Shown piece by piece: positions 51,881-60,775 of a DNA stretch of 64,000 bases. The number at the start of each line of letters is the position of its first letter. Position 1 is the first letter of the stretch. The notes beneath the pieces are model-generated. The model was not told the DNA's origin, ran no database searches, and saw nothing but the letters and a program-made list of their open reading frames with translations. Source of the stretch: Oceaniferula flava (lineage in GTDB: Bacteria; Verrucomicrobiota; Verrucomicrobiia; Verrucomicrobiales; Akkermansiaceae); the NCBI RefSeq assembly GCF_016811075.1, contig NZ_JAFBGL010000002.1, forward strand, positions 455,050-519,049, written 5' to 3'. The position numbers were made by a program, and so were the translations under genes.

Positions 51881-51894
51881 GAACAATTATGTTC
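51881..51894. promoter_or_regulatory. Perfect dyad GAACA-ATTA-TGTTC, candidate BlaI operator
   Basis: This is an inverted repeat with five-base arms and a four-base spacer, 100 bases upstream of the PEP-CTERM gene and 56 bases after the sensor-peptidase stop. It resembles the weaker dyad upstream of the repressor gene. The arm order (GAACA first) is opposite to the LexA motif, so it is not an SOS box. Confidence 0.45.
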
Positions 51895-51993
51895 TTTTAG
51901 ATTGCGTTCGCAAAATCTTGTCGTTACTTTGTCCATCAACACAATATTTTTTGATCCTCAGAAGCTATTGTTCATTAAACCCACACACACGAT

Positions 51994-52674
51994 ATGAAAC
52001 TGAAAACGACAGCCGTCATGTTAACGTCCATCGCTTCGCTAGCTGCCACAGCCAATGCGGCTGTGGTATTAGGTGATATCATTGCCATTGACTTCGGAGC
52101 CACGACCACAACCACAGCAAATTACAACCACAGCACGCATGCTACGAATACAGGTGATGTCGCTGATTTGATTCGTCTGTCTGATGGCGCCGCTACAGGA
52201 GTGAGCTTTACCTTGGACGGCTCTTCACAGGATAACATAAATTATGTAGCCGGTAACGGAGGAAACACCACTGATGCTACCATCTATGCAGACGGAATTA
52301 TTGCTAATACTTCTAATGGAGCCTCCGGTAATCCTACTTCTTTGACCCTCACTTTCAATAACCTGGATGATTCTCTGGCTTATGATCTGGTCGTTGGATC
52401 TACAAGAGCTGATACACAGGCTAATCCTCAGAACTTCGAGGTAAATTGGACGGCTGGTGGTAATACTGTATTATCTAGCGGAATAGCTCCAGACGGTTAC
52501 GTAAGTTTCAATGGATTGAAATCTACAGGTGGTGAACTAGTCATTACTGTAGATGGAACAAACCAATACAGCCCCATTGCACAACTCGAACTCACAGCCG
52601 TTGTTCCTGAGCCATCCTCCGCAGCACTTCTCGGCCTTGGCGGACTTGCTTTGATCCTGCGTCGCCGCAAGTAA
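51994..52674 (+). CDS. PEP-CTERM anchored secreted protein
   Basis: The 226-residue protein has a signal peptide (TAVMLTSIASLAATANA). A beta-rich, Thr/Asn/Gly-rich mature domain (VLGDIIAIDFGATTTTTANYNHS) is followed by the tail VVPEPSSAALLGLGGLALILRRRK. The mature part contains LTLTFNNLDDSLAYDLVVGS and ends in a sandwich-like region, a carbohydrate-binding-type fold being possible but unproven. It follows the BlaI/M56-LamG pair, has a candidate operator upstream and its own terminator downstream. Confidence 0.85.
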   Translation: MKLKTTAVMLTSIASLAATANAAVVLGDIIAIDFGATTTTTANYNHSTHATNTGDVADLIRLSDGAATGVSFTLDGSSQDNINYVAGNGGNTTDATIYADGIIANTSNGASGNPTSLTLTFNNLDDSLAYDLVVGSTRADTQANPQNFEVNWTAGGNTVLSSGIAPDGYVSFNGLKSTGGELVITVDGTNQYSPIAQLELTAVVPEPSSAALLGLGGLALILRRRK

Positions 52675-52708
52675 TTGCGTCGCGAAACCCATCTTTTAAA
52701 AATTCAAG

Positions 52709-52738
52709 CCCGCTCTCTTCGTAGAGAGCGGGTTTTTT
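52709..52738 (+). terminator. Rho-independent terminator after the PEP-CTERM gene
   Basis: CCCGCTCTCT and AGAGAGCGGG form a perfect 10-bp stem around TCGT with six T residues following. Confidence 0.92.
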
Positions 52739-52796
52739 GTTCAATTCTACCTGTAGCCCTGAGTCTTTTCTTGGATAGTTACAACACACAATAACG

Positions 52797-55211
52797 ATGA
52801 AAAAACCCATCTTCATAATCGCCGCGTCCGCCATGGGGCTGTTTGCCTCTCAGGGAGCGATCACGTCATCTTTGGACAATGCCAAAGTGCTCACGATTGA
52901 GGCCAAAACGTCAGAAAATTTTAACCAGACCTTTACGGATAGCAATGGTGTCTCCGTGACGCTCAATTTTCAATTTACCGCCAGCGAATCGCCAAACACC
53001 TTGGGGAACCCCTCCTTCGATATACAGGCAGTTACGGGCTCTGGACGATTGGGGATCGACTCGATAAACGGGAATGATACCGGTGCAAGTGCCAATACTT
53101 CCTTCGAAGAGAACGAGGTATTCACTCTTACCGTGAGTTACGTTTCCGCCACAGGGTTACCAGTAGGAAAGACGCTTCAGGCGGTGAATTTCAATTTCAA
53201 TAATATTGATACTTACCGTGCCGGATCTTCGAATGGAAGTGTGACCTATGATTGGGATTCCAATGCTCGAAGTGCTACACAGTCGCAAACAACCTCAAGC
53301 GGAGCGAGCGGCGCAATCGCTGGTCTGAGCGATGACCAGACCTTCGATCTCTTGACGGGGGATTATACCGGGACGCTGTCAATTAGTGCTCAAACAGGCT
53401 CTAATTTATCCGGTATGCGCATCGGCACTGATGGCTTTGATGTGGCTCTCGATACAATCGCAGCCTCATCAGGATCCACGCATTATGATGTCTACATCCT
53501 GGCAGGGCAGTCGAATGGCAATGGTCGTGGGTGGGCTGCCGACTTTGGCACCGGCACCAGTCATCCCCAGTTTGAATTTTACAAAACGGCGCAGAGCGAT
53601 GTCCGGTTCTACTATCATAAAACCCAAACGGCGACGAATCAGGTATTACCGGAGAATGAGTGGATCGACCTCGCCCCGGGCAGTGGTCACGGCACGGTGA
53701 GCCCCGAGAATTCTCCGGAAATGGGCCCTGAAGTTAGCTTCGGCGATGCCATGGCGGACGAGTATCCGGGGGAGAATATTGCCATCTTGAAATACTGTCA
53801 CGGAGGCACCAATCTGCACACCAACTGGAGTGCCTCAGGTGATCGCTACGCATCACTTCTGGCCACGGTAGCAGCAGCCACCACGGCGCTCAGAGATGCT
53901 GGGCATACCTACACCTTGAGGGGTTTTCTCTGGCAGCAGGGGGAGGCGGACTGCACCAGCACGACCCATGCGAATAACTACGAGGCCAATCTGACTTCAC
54001 TGGTCAATCGGGTGCGTGCCGATATTTTTGGCGGATTGTCCCGGCCCTTTGTCATTGGCAAGCTCTCCGATAATCAGAGTTCGATCACCGGCAATGCGGG
54101 CTTTGCCACCGTGCGTGGCGCCCAGGACAATGTTGCAGCAAACCTGCCCAATGTGACCACCGTCAACACCGACGACGACGCCAAGTTTCCCATGCGTGGC
54201 GACGCCATCCACTTCACTGGTGTCGGGCAGGTGGAACTCGGTCTGGGGCATTTTCAAGCGATGAAAACTCTGCTGACCAACGACAGCGATCAAGATGGTC
54301 TCTTGGACACGGAGGAAGCCACGCTAGGCACCGACCCGAACAATGCGGACAGCGATCATGACGGCTCGGAAGACGGCACCGAGATCGCCATGGGGACGGC
54401 TCCGCTTGACGGCAACAGCTTTTTCAAAGTGAGTTCCATCGTGGCTGAAGAAGAGGGCGACTACACCCTCGAATGGCCGGCGAAGTCCGGAGCCACCTAC
54501 ATCGTGGAAAGCTCCACCACTTTGGAGCCGGGAAGTTGGACCGAAGTGGCACAAGTCACCGCAGACAGTGCGGTCGGCAGCTGGACAGGCCAGTCTGTTT
54601 TCTCGGAAACCATCGCCTTCTACGGTGCTGAGGGGGCGACGGGTGGTGATTTCGACACCGCGTCCTATGATTCGGTGGATTCAGAGCCCGACACCCAGGC
54701 TTCCCGTCTCAGCCAAGGGGGCGGCCTCACGGGCGGAGGGGCGAATTTGAGAATCATCAATAACGGGATCTTCTCGCCCTCAAGCTCGGGGAACAATGGT
54801 TTCAACCTTGCCGGCTGCACCGAGGCCAGTCGACAAGCTGCAATCACCGCGGGGGACTACTTCTCATTCACGATCTCAGGCACCGGTCAGGAGATCACCT
54901 ATGATCAACTTGTTTTCTATGCCAATCAGTTTGAATCGACGGCGAAAGTCGACATCACTTATCGCATCGGCACCGGTGCCGAGCAAGACGCGCTGGTTGA
55001 TTACTCGCCGGCAGCGGGGAATGTGAACGTGACAGAGGTCACCGTTGATCTGCCTGATTTCACCACCAGCGAGGACGTGACCTTCACCTACTATCTTTAC
55101 CTGAGTGCTGAGGAGTCGCACGGTATCCGTTTCGATGATATCGCCGTTCGCGCCTCGCCATCCACAGCGGACGATGGTAAGCTGTTCTTCCGAATCAGGC
55201 ATTCCAACTGA
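52797..55211 (+). CDS. Secreted SASA-type carbohydrate esterase with TSP3-like repeats
   Basis: The 804-residue protein has a signal peptide (IFIIAASAMGLFASQGA) and an N-terminal beta domain (~20-220). The esterase domain (sialate O-acetylesterase/CE6-like SGNH fold) starts at YDVYILAGQSNGNGRG with the Ser in GQSN. It continues with LKYCHGGTNL, GFLWQQGEADC and the Asp/His end DAIHFTGVGQ. Calcium-binding TSP3-like repeats follow (DSDQDGLLDTEEATLGTDPNNADSDHDG), then two C-terminal beta domains. Such enzymes remove acetyl groups from polysaccharides. It is followed 25 bases later by a sulfatase with the same kind of TSP3 segment, so the two probably act together on a decorated glycan outside the cell. 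Confidence 0.82.
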   Translation: MKKPIFIIAASAMGLFASQGAITSSLDNAKVLTIEAKTSENFNQTFTDSNGVSVTLNFQFTASESPNTLGNPSFDIQAVTGSGRLGIDSINGNDTGASANTSFEENEVFTLTVSYVSATGLPVGKTLQAVNFNFNNIDTYRAGSSNGSVTYDWDSNARSATQSQTTSSGASGAIAGLSDDQTFDLLTGDYTGTLSISAQTGSNLSGMRIGTDGFDVALDTIAASSGSTHYDVYILAGQSNGNGRGWAADFGTGTSHPQFEFYKTAQSDVRFYYHKTQTATNQVLPENEWIDLAPGSGHGTVSPENSPEMGPEVSFGDAMADEYPGENIAILKYCHGGTNLHTNWSASGDRYASLLATVAAATTALRDAGHTYTLRGFLWQQGEADCTSTTHANNYEANLTSLVNRVRADIFGGLSRPFVIGKLSDNQSSITGNAGFATVRGAQDNVAANLPNVTTVNTDDDAKFPMRGDAIHFTGVGQVELGLGHFQAMKTLLTNDSDQDGLLDTEEATLGTDPNNADSDHDGSEDGTEIAMGTAPLDGNSFFKVSSIVAEEEGDYTLEWPAKSGATYIVESSTTLEPGSWTEVAQVTADSAVGSWTGQSVFSETIAFYGAEGATGGDFDTASYDSVDSEPDTQASRLSQGGGLTGGGANLRIINNGIFSPSSSGNNGFNLAGCTEASRQAAITAGDYFSFTISGTGQEITYDQLVFYANQFESTAKVDITYRIGTGAEQDALVDYSPAAGNVNVTEVTVDLPDFTTSEDVTFTYYLYLSAEESHGIRFDDIAVRASPSTADDGKLFFRIRHSN

Positions 55212-55236
55212 TTCATTCCAACCCTACCCCCTAATT

Positions 55237-58053
55237 ATGAAACGTCTTTTACCATGGATCGCATGCCTTGGTCTCACCGCCGCCGCACAGGCTGAAACAC
55301 CAAACATCATTGTGATCCTGGTCGATGATCTTGGTTATGGTGACATTCAATCGTATAACCCCAACGCTCAGACGAGCACTCCTCACCTCGATGCTCTGGC
55401 TGGCGCGGGCATGAGTCTGACCGATTTTCATACCAACTCGGCGGTCTGCACTCCCACGCGCTATGGCCTGCTCACCGGGCGTTACGCGTGGAGAACACGC
55501 TTGAAATCCGGTGTGCTCAATGGATCGAGTCGACGCCTCATCGCCGCGGATCGCGATACCATTCCCAAGCTGCTGAAGCGCAAAAATTACCGCACCGCGA
55601 ACATCGGCAAATGGCACCTGGGGATGACGGAGAATGACGGCCTGACCAGTATTTACCAAACCAGCACCGATGCCCAACGCCAGCTCGGCACCAATGATGT
55701 GGGTTTCGATTACTGGTATGGCCTGCCTGCTTCCCTTGATCATATTCCTTACTGCATCGTGGATGACGGAAATCTAGTGAACATGGCTGATGATACCGAC
55801 AGTCCGGACTACAGCACCTGGCCGACTCAGCCAGCGAGCCCTTCACCGCGCTTTATCCGCTCGGGTAAAATTGCGCCCGGTTTTGATTTCGAGAAATTGA
55901 TGGGTCGGCTGGAAGTCAAGCTGAGCGATTACATCACCGATCACGTGGCAAACCACAGCAGTCAGCCATTTTTCATCTATCATCCTCTGCCTGCACCGCA
56001 CGCGCCGTGGGTGCCGGATATTGACACGACGGGCATGACACCGGAGGAAATATACATCGCCTACGTGAATCAGATCGATACCCATGTGGGCAACATCATC
56101 GCGCATCTGGAAGACCCCAATGGGGATGGCAACACCGCGGACTCGATCAGCGATAACAGCCTGATTATTTTCACCAGTGACAACGGGGCTGACTCTAAGC
56201 ATTTCGACGAAGCGTCATCTGGTCATGATATGAACCTGAATCTTAAATGGCGGGGGCAAAAAGGGGACATCCATGAGGCAGGGCATCGCGTTCCTTTTAT
56301 TGCCAAGTGGCCTGGTCACATCACCGCCGCCTCTGTCTCGGATGAGTCAGTCTGTATGACGGATCTGTTTGCCACCATCGCCGATATTGTGGATGAGGGA
56401 TACACTCTTGACGCGGGTGCCGATTCCTATTCGGTCAAAAAAGTGTTGCTCGGAGAAGCTTTCACCAGCCCCATTCGTGGACCAATCGTGCATCACAGTC
56501 TCGATGGAGTGTTTGCGATCCGAGAAGGGAAATGGAAACTGATCTTCGGCACTGGTTCGGGTGGCTTCAGTGGAGCCGCAGGCGAGGGGAGCGATACCAG
56601 AACCGATGACACACCGCAGCGCCTCTACGACCTCTATGCCAACCCTGGCGAGGTTTTTGCCCAGGACCAGCTATCGACGGAAACCGCCATTGTCACCGAC
56701 CTGCATGCGAAGCTCGATGCGATCCGTGACAACGACCGCAGCGCGCCGCATCCGGATTTGGAGGATGACGATAACGACGGCATGAACAACGGTTTTGAAA
56801 ACCTCTATGGGCTCGATAAGGATGACCCCAACGATGCCAACATCGACGGGCCGGACGGCGATGGGCTGACCAACCTGCAGGAGTTCAATCTCGGCACCGA
56901 TCCCACCAAGGCTGACTCCGATGGCGACCTCCGTCCAGACGGGCTGGAGGATGCTAACCAGAATGGTCTAGTCGATGCCGGCGAAAGCGATCCGGCAAAA
57001 AGCGATACCGATGGCGATGGGATGGATGATCTCGTGGAAAGTGCGTTTGGCACGGATTTCAACGATGAGCAAAGCCTGCCAGATCCGGCCGGCCGTCTGG
57101 CGCAGAGCCTGATTGTGGATGCTTTTGAAAATGGCAACGTGGCCACTGCCGATGAGGGCGATCACGGAGGGGTGCAGCTTGTTTCCAACACCGTGGCATC
57201 TGGAGGGACCTTGCTGGAGGCGAACAACCAGCTCAAGATCAACACTGGCAGTGGTGGCAGCGGCAATGTGGGGGCTGCGAGCCTGACGGCGATCGATTTT
57301 GCCGGAGCTGACAATGGTGTTAGGTTGAGCTGGGAGGTTGCTGCGGTATCGGATAAGCCGGAGGCCAATGGCCTGTTCCTCGGGTTCTCAACCGGAACAG
57401 GCTTCTACCGCAGTGCCAACAACCTGGGGCTGGTCTTTTTCGGTAAAAGTCAGACCGGCAGTGTCAATGGCTTCTCCCTGGTGAGAAATGATGGCGACTC
57501 TCCGGCAGGCACTATTTTGGATCTCGGGGCGGATTTGCAACAAAGTTCGTTGTTGGATGGCTTCGTCGCGACCTTGGATATCACTCCCAGCGGCTACGCC
57601 TATTCGCTCACCGGGCTGAATGATACAGCCGGAACTCCAACGACTTTCACCAACGCGAATACCTGGCTCGCCTCTGGACTGCCTGCGAATTTCTACGATA
57701 CCCTGGGCACCAACGACCGACATCTCAGCAGTGTCCAGATGGGCACGACCGCGGTAGAGCTGACCTTGAACCAAATCAAGGTGGAGAAGATTCAGCCGAG
57801 TGCCTTCCGGGTGCTCGCAGCGCTCACCTCGGAGCCGGGCACCTCGTCGCTTGTGTTGGTGTGGAACTCGGAAGTCGGAGCTAGTTACCGAGTGGAACGC
57901 TCGATGGATTTGGTCGATTGGTCGGACGTCGTCGCCACGGGAGTTCCCGGCGCAGCAGCACGCACAGCCTTCCTGCATCAAGACAGCGATCTTCCTCCCG
58001 GCGCTTCGGCGCAGCGCCGTTGGTTCTATCGGATCGTGCTGGAGGAGTCTTAG
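55237..58053 (+). CDS. Secreted arylsulfatase-family sulfatase with TSP3-like and C-terminal beta domains
   Basis: From ATG 55237 the product has 938 residues with a signal peptide (LLPWIACLGLTAAAQA). The S1-type sulfatase fold begins with NIIVILVDDLGYGD (calcium ligands). The formylglycine site is in SAVCTPTRYGLLTGR (CxPxR), so maturation needs a formylglycine-generating enzyme or anaerobic maturase, not seen here. GKWHLG and FTSDNGAD complete the active site. From ~500 come TSP3-like repeats (DDDNDGMNNGFENLYGLD, DSDGDLRPDGLED), then a lectin-like jellyroll and a last beta domain (LVLVWNSEVGASYRVERSMDLVDW). The esterase is 25 bases upstream. Confidence 0.9.
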   Translation: MKRLLPWIACLGLTAAAQAETPNIIVILVDDLGYGDIQSYNPNAQTSTPHLDALAGAGMSLTDFHTNSAVCTPTRYGLLTGRYAWRTRLKSGVLNGSSRRLIAADRDTIPKLLKRKNYRTANIGKWHLGMTENDGLTSIYQTSTDAQRQLGTNDVGFDYWYGLPASLDHIPYCIVDDGNLVNMADDTDSPDYSTWPTQPASPSPRFIRSGKIAPGFDFEKLMGRLEVKLSDYITDHVANHSSQPFFIYHPLPAPHAPWVPDIDTTGMTPEEIYIAYVNQIDTHVGNIIAHLEDPNGDGNTADSISDNSLIIFTSDNGADSKHFDEASSGHDMNLNLKWRGQKGDIHEAGHRVPFIAKWPGHITAASVSDESVCMTDLFATIADIVDEGYTLDAGADSYSVKKVLLGEAFTSPIRGPIVHHSLDGVFAIREGKWKLIFGTGSGGFSGAAGEGSDTRTDDTPQRLYDLYANPGEVFAQDQLSTETAIVTDLHAKLDAIRDNDRSAPHPDLEDDDNDGMNNGFENLYGLDKDDPNDANIDGPDGDGLTNLQEFNLGTDPTKADSDGDLRPDGLEDANQNGLVDAGESDPAKSDTDGDGMDDLVESAFGTDFNDEQSLPDPAGRLAQSLIVDAFENGNVATADEGDHGGVQLVSNTVASGGTLLEANNQLKINTGSGGSGNVGAASLTAIDFAGADNGVRLSWEVAAVSDKPEANGLFLGFSTGTGFYRSANNLGLVFFGKSQTGSVNGFSLVRNDGDSPAGTILDLGADLQQSSLLDGFVATLDITPSGYAYSLTGLNDTAGTPTTFTNANTWLASGLPANFYDTLGTNDRHLSSVQMGTTAVELTLNQIKVEKIQPSAFRVLAALTSEPGTSSLVLVWNSEVGASYRVERSMDLVDWSDVVATGVPGAAARTAFLHQDSDLPPGASAQRRWFYRIVLEES

Positions 58054-58060
58054 CCTAAGA

Positions 58061-58094
58061 AAAAAGCGGCAAACCGTTTCCGGATTGCCGCTTT
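58061..58094. terminator. Terminator between the convergent sulfatase and GH109-like genes
   Basis: AAAGCGGCAAACCG pairs with CGGATTGCCGCTTT (one A-A mismatch) around a TTTC loop. A- and T-tracts at the two ends could let it act in both directions. Confidence 0.65.
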
Positions 58095-58117
58095 GCAAAT
58101 GGTAGCCGTGAGATCGT

Positions 58118-59533
58118 CTAGCTGACGATCGGCAGTGGCTTGGTGGACTGCCACTGGCCGCGGGTGAAATCAGGGAAGACCTGGGGCATGCCGTCTTCCT
58201 TCACCGACTTGATGCTCAGTGGGGTCACTGCGGACCACAGAGCGCCTTCGTAGACATTCTGGTCGAGCGGTTGGCCCTCGCGAAGGCATTCGATCACGCG
58301 GAAGTTCATCATGGCGTCCATGCCGCCGTGACCGCCGTGTTCTTTGGCGACTTCCACCATGCGCTTGTAGAGCGGGTGATCGTATTTTTCATACATTTCT
58401 TTCAGCCCGTCGCCGGTCGCCCAGCTGTGGTGGTTTTTGGCCCCGCCGGGGACTCCGCCCTCGAGTGCAACGCGTGTGGGGAATCCGGCACCCGTGCCCT
58501 TGGTTCCCTGGATCAAGTTGTGTCGGGAGTATGGACGTGGGCTGCTCTCGTCCCACTGCACCATGATCGTGCGGCCGAGGTGTGTCTTGATAATTGAGGT
58601 GTTGATGTCGCCACCGGCAAACTCGATCTTCTTGAGCTTGCTGTCCGCTTTGGCGTGCTTGTCCACCCAGAGCTGGTGGTTGCGTGCCTGGGATGAGAAG
58701 GAGACGATGCGGTTGAAGGTGTCGTCAGTGCGCGCGATGTTCATATACTGTGCCACCGGTCCGAGTCCGTGAGTCGGGTAGAGGTTGCCGCTTTTCTTTG
58801 CCCAGTGGTAGGTGCGCCAGCTGCCGGTGCCGCGTCCGTTATCGACGTGGTTCATCTGCCCTCGCAGTTCGTGGATGTAGGCGGCCTCGGCGTGCAGTAG
58901 CTCACCAAAGAGATTTTGGCGGCACATGTTGAGGAACATCAGCTCATCGCGACCGTAGTTCACGTTTTCGAGCATCATGCAGTGTTTCTTGGTTTTTTCC
59001 GAGGTGTTGACGACATCCCAGCATTCGGCGATGGAGGTGGTCAGCGGCACTTCCACACAGACGTGAGCGCCGGCATTCATGGCATCAATGGCCATGGGGG
59101 CATGCCATTCCCAAGGGGTGACGACGTAAACGAGGTCCGGCTTGGTCTCGGCGAGCATCTTTTTGTAGGCATGTTGGTCCCCGCTGTAGAGCTTCACCTG
59201 CTGGTGGCGTTTGCCTTTGCCGTTGGCCAGCACCTTCTTTTTCGCCTTCTCGGCCAAGTCTGGGTAGAGATCGCAAATACCGACAAATTCGGTCCCTTCA
59301 AAAGCGGAGAGCTGGGAGTAATGCGTGCGGCCACGAGCACCACAGCCGATGATGGCGACCTTGACCGTTTTTAATTTCGGAGCGACAAATCCTCCCATAT
59401 ACTGAGCGCCTTCCAAGCGGGTCGGGCTGCCGGTTTCCTGTGGACCTGCAAAGGTGCGGGCAGCGGTGAGGCCGGCTCCGACACCTCCCAGAGTCTTGAG
59501 AAATTTTCTGCGTGAGTTACTATTGTCTTTCAT
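58118..59533 (-). CDS. Tat-exported Gfo/Idh/MocA protein of the GH109 type (probable alpha-N-acetylgalactosaminidase)
   Basis: The 471-residue protein has a twin-arginine signal (SRRKFLKTLGGVGAGL). The NAD-binding fold follows: VKVAIIGCGARGRTHYSQL, CDLYPDLAEKA, YVVTPWEWHAPMAI, HVCVEVPLTTS. Then comes the family-specific GTGSWRTYHW and NLYPTHGLGPVAQYMN. This combination matches GH109 enzymes, which use tightly bound NAD to cleave alpha-N-acetylgalactosamine by an elimination/addition route; Akkermansia has several. Exact substrate is not fixed, as many GH109-like proteins are uncharacterised. It is convergent with the esterase-sulfatase pair and probably acts on the same or a related glycan. 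Confidence 0.85.
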   Translation of the reverse strand: MKDNSNSRRKFLKTLGGVGAGLTAARTFAGPQETGSPTRLEGAQYMGGFVAPKLKTVKVAIIGCGARGRTHYSQLSAFEGTEFVGICDLYPDLAEKAKKKVLANGKGKRHQQVKLYSGDQHAYKKMLAETKPDLVYVVTPWEWHAPMAIDAMNAGAHVCVEVPLTTSIAECWDVVNTSEKTKKHCMMLENVNYGRDELMFLNMCRQNLFGELLHAEAAYIHELRGQMNHVDNGRGTGSWRTYHWAKKSGNLYPTHGLGPVAQYMNIARTDDTFNRIVSFSSQARNHQLWVDKHAKADSKLKKIEFAGGDINTSIIKTHLGRTIMVQWDESSPRPYSRHNLIQGTKGTGAGFPTRVALEGGVPGGAKNHHSWATGDGLKEMYEKYDHPLYKRMVEVAKEHGGHGGMDAMMNFRVIECLREGQPLDQNVYEGALWSAVTPLSIKSVKEDGMPQVFPDFTRGQWQSTKPLPIVS

Positions 59534-59861
59534 AGTGATGTCCTAGAATGCGCGCAGAACTGGCGGTGGACAATCGCTTAACACTCAATCAGGAAATATG
59601 ACGCTGAGCTGATAAACATGACCCGTGCGGCGGGGGATCCCGACCTGTCACCGGACTGGGCTGTGAAAAAAAATGACCTGTGTGTTTGACATGAGCCCTT
59701 GGCAAAGGCTTTATTGCTAAAAATAAAACCACATTTTTGTCGCCGTGTCTGAGCACTTGGTTTCCTCTAACGATTCTATCTCAGCAGCACCAAATCAATC
59801 GACGATGCAGCGACGCCGTCAACAACACACCACACCTACCTATACAACCAACTAAGATCTT
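59534..59861. promoter_or_regulatory. 328-bp spacer with a candidate promoter
   Basis: No gene is visible. A perfect TTGACA (59686-59691) is followed after 17 bases by CTTTAT (59709-59714), a poor -10; the following DNA is AT-rich. It could serve the gene at 59862, giving a leader of about 140 bases. The remainder shows nothing recognisable. Confidence 0.3.
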
Positions 59862-60485
59862 ATGAGCGACGAACAAGACCAGAAGCCATCAAAGAAAACC
59901 TCAGCGGTCCCTCTTCGTAAGGAAACCGTGCGTGTTACCCTCAAGTCCACTCCAGGGGATAACAAAGCACCCGCTCCTCCAGCGCCTAGCGCGCCCAAGG
60001 CTCCTGCACCGAGCGCACCCAAGCCTCCTGCACCAGCTCCTACTATTCCTTTGAAAACACCTGGTGCTGGCGCACCCAAGCCACCGGCACCGGCTCCTAC
60101 CGTGCCTCTGAATACTCCAGGCGCAGCAGGAACCAAGCCTGCTGTCCCAGCACCGGCTCCTACTGTCAAACTTAACACTCCAGGTAGCGCCAGTGGCCCT
60201 GGCACCGTGCCTCTCGTGGGTGGTGCAGCAGCAGGCCAGAGCCAGCCTCTGCCGAAAGCAACCGTTCAACTGCAGCAGACCCAGCCTATGGGGACGCCAG
60301 CAACTCCATCACAAGCCGCAACCATCCGCACCGCAGATGACGACGACTCAGATGAAACAAGTGGCGAAGGCGCAGCAGCCGGACTTTCTGTCGTGGCTCT
60401 CGTCGCAGCCCTGATCGTGCTCGGTGTCCAGCTTGCTACCGCCAGCGTTTGGGTGAACGGAGAATGGGGTAAACTCTTTGAGTAA
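59862..60485 (+). CDS. Pro/Ala-rich repeat protein with C-terminal membrane anchor
   Basis: The 207-residue protein begins with charged MSDEQDQKPSKKTSAVPLRKETVRVTLKS. A disordered repeat region follows in which PAPAPT(I/V)-(P/K)L(K/N)TPG recurs three times with a period of about 21 residues (near residues 58-112). A Gln-rich stretch, an acidic DDDDSDE patch and a single C-terminal helix (VVALVAALIVLGVQLATASVWV) complete it. There is no signal peptide, so the long repeat region is probably cytoplasmic and tail-anchored. I do not recognise a function. A 25-codon frame for a membrane peptide follows after 58 bases. Confidence 0.7.
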   Translation: MSDEQDQKPSKKTSAVPLRKETVRVTLKSTPGDNKAPAPPAPSAPKAPAPSAPKPPAPAPTIPLKTPGAGAPKPPAPAPTVPLNTPGAAGTKPAVPAPAPTVKLNTPGSASGPGTVPLVGGAAAGQSQPLPKATVQLQQTQPMGTPATPSQAATIRTADDDDSDETSGEGAAAGLSVVALVAALIVLGVQLATASVWVNGEWGKLFE

Positions 60486-60543
60486 TCGGCCGCAATTCCC
60501 GATCCTTCCCATCACCTAAAAAACAAACTCACAATTTACGACA

Positions 60544-60621
60544 ATGGTATTACAAATCATCCTGCTCATCATCGGAGGTCTCGTGGCTTGGTTGGCATTT
60601 TCAACCGGCACCATGTCCTAG
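60544..60621 (+). CDS. Possible 25-residue single-helix membrane peptide
   Basis: ATG 60544 opens a 26-codon frame (MVLQIILLIIGGLVAWLAFS, then TGTMS) ending at TAG 60621. It is almost entirely one membrane helix with GG in the middle. It follows the membrane-anchored repeat protein by 58 bases on the same strand. No convincing ribosome site precedes it, so whether it is translated is uncertain. Confidence 0.4.
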   Translation: MVLQIILLIIGGLVAWLAFSTGTMS

Positions 60622-60703
60622 TTTCCCAATTGGAAAACTGACCGACTGATGCGTGGCTGACTGAGGAGCTGAGTTCCCGTTCGCCACCTGCCATCAAATT
60701 AAC

Positions 60704-60775
60704 GAGCCGTCCATGGATTTTTTACCATGGGCGGCTCTTGACGTACTCGATAGCGCGTACATAGTCCGCCCATGG
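60704..60775 (+). promoter_or_regulatory. trxA promoter framed by three copies of an inverted repeat
   Basis: TTGACG (60738-60743) and CATAGT (60760-60765), 16 bases apart, form a plausible promoter whose start point would fall at or near the trxA ATG (60772), so the mRNA may be nearly leaderless. CCATGGGCGG at 60725-60734 and its exact reverse complement CCGCCCATGG at 60766-60775 flank the promoter; the right copy contains the start codon. A third arm, GAGCCGTCCATGG (60704-60716), can pair with the middle arm in a 13-bp stem with an AT-rich loop. Confidence 0.45.

Noticed and set aside
51881..51894. SOS box reading of GAACA-ATTA-TGTTC
   Set aside because: The half-sites are in the reverse order to the TGTTC-N4-GAACA LexA motif, and a related dyad lies upstream of the BlaI-type gene.
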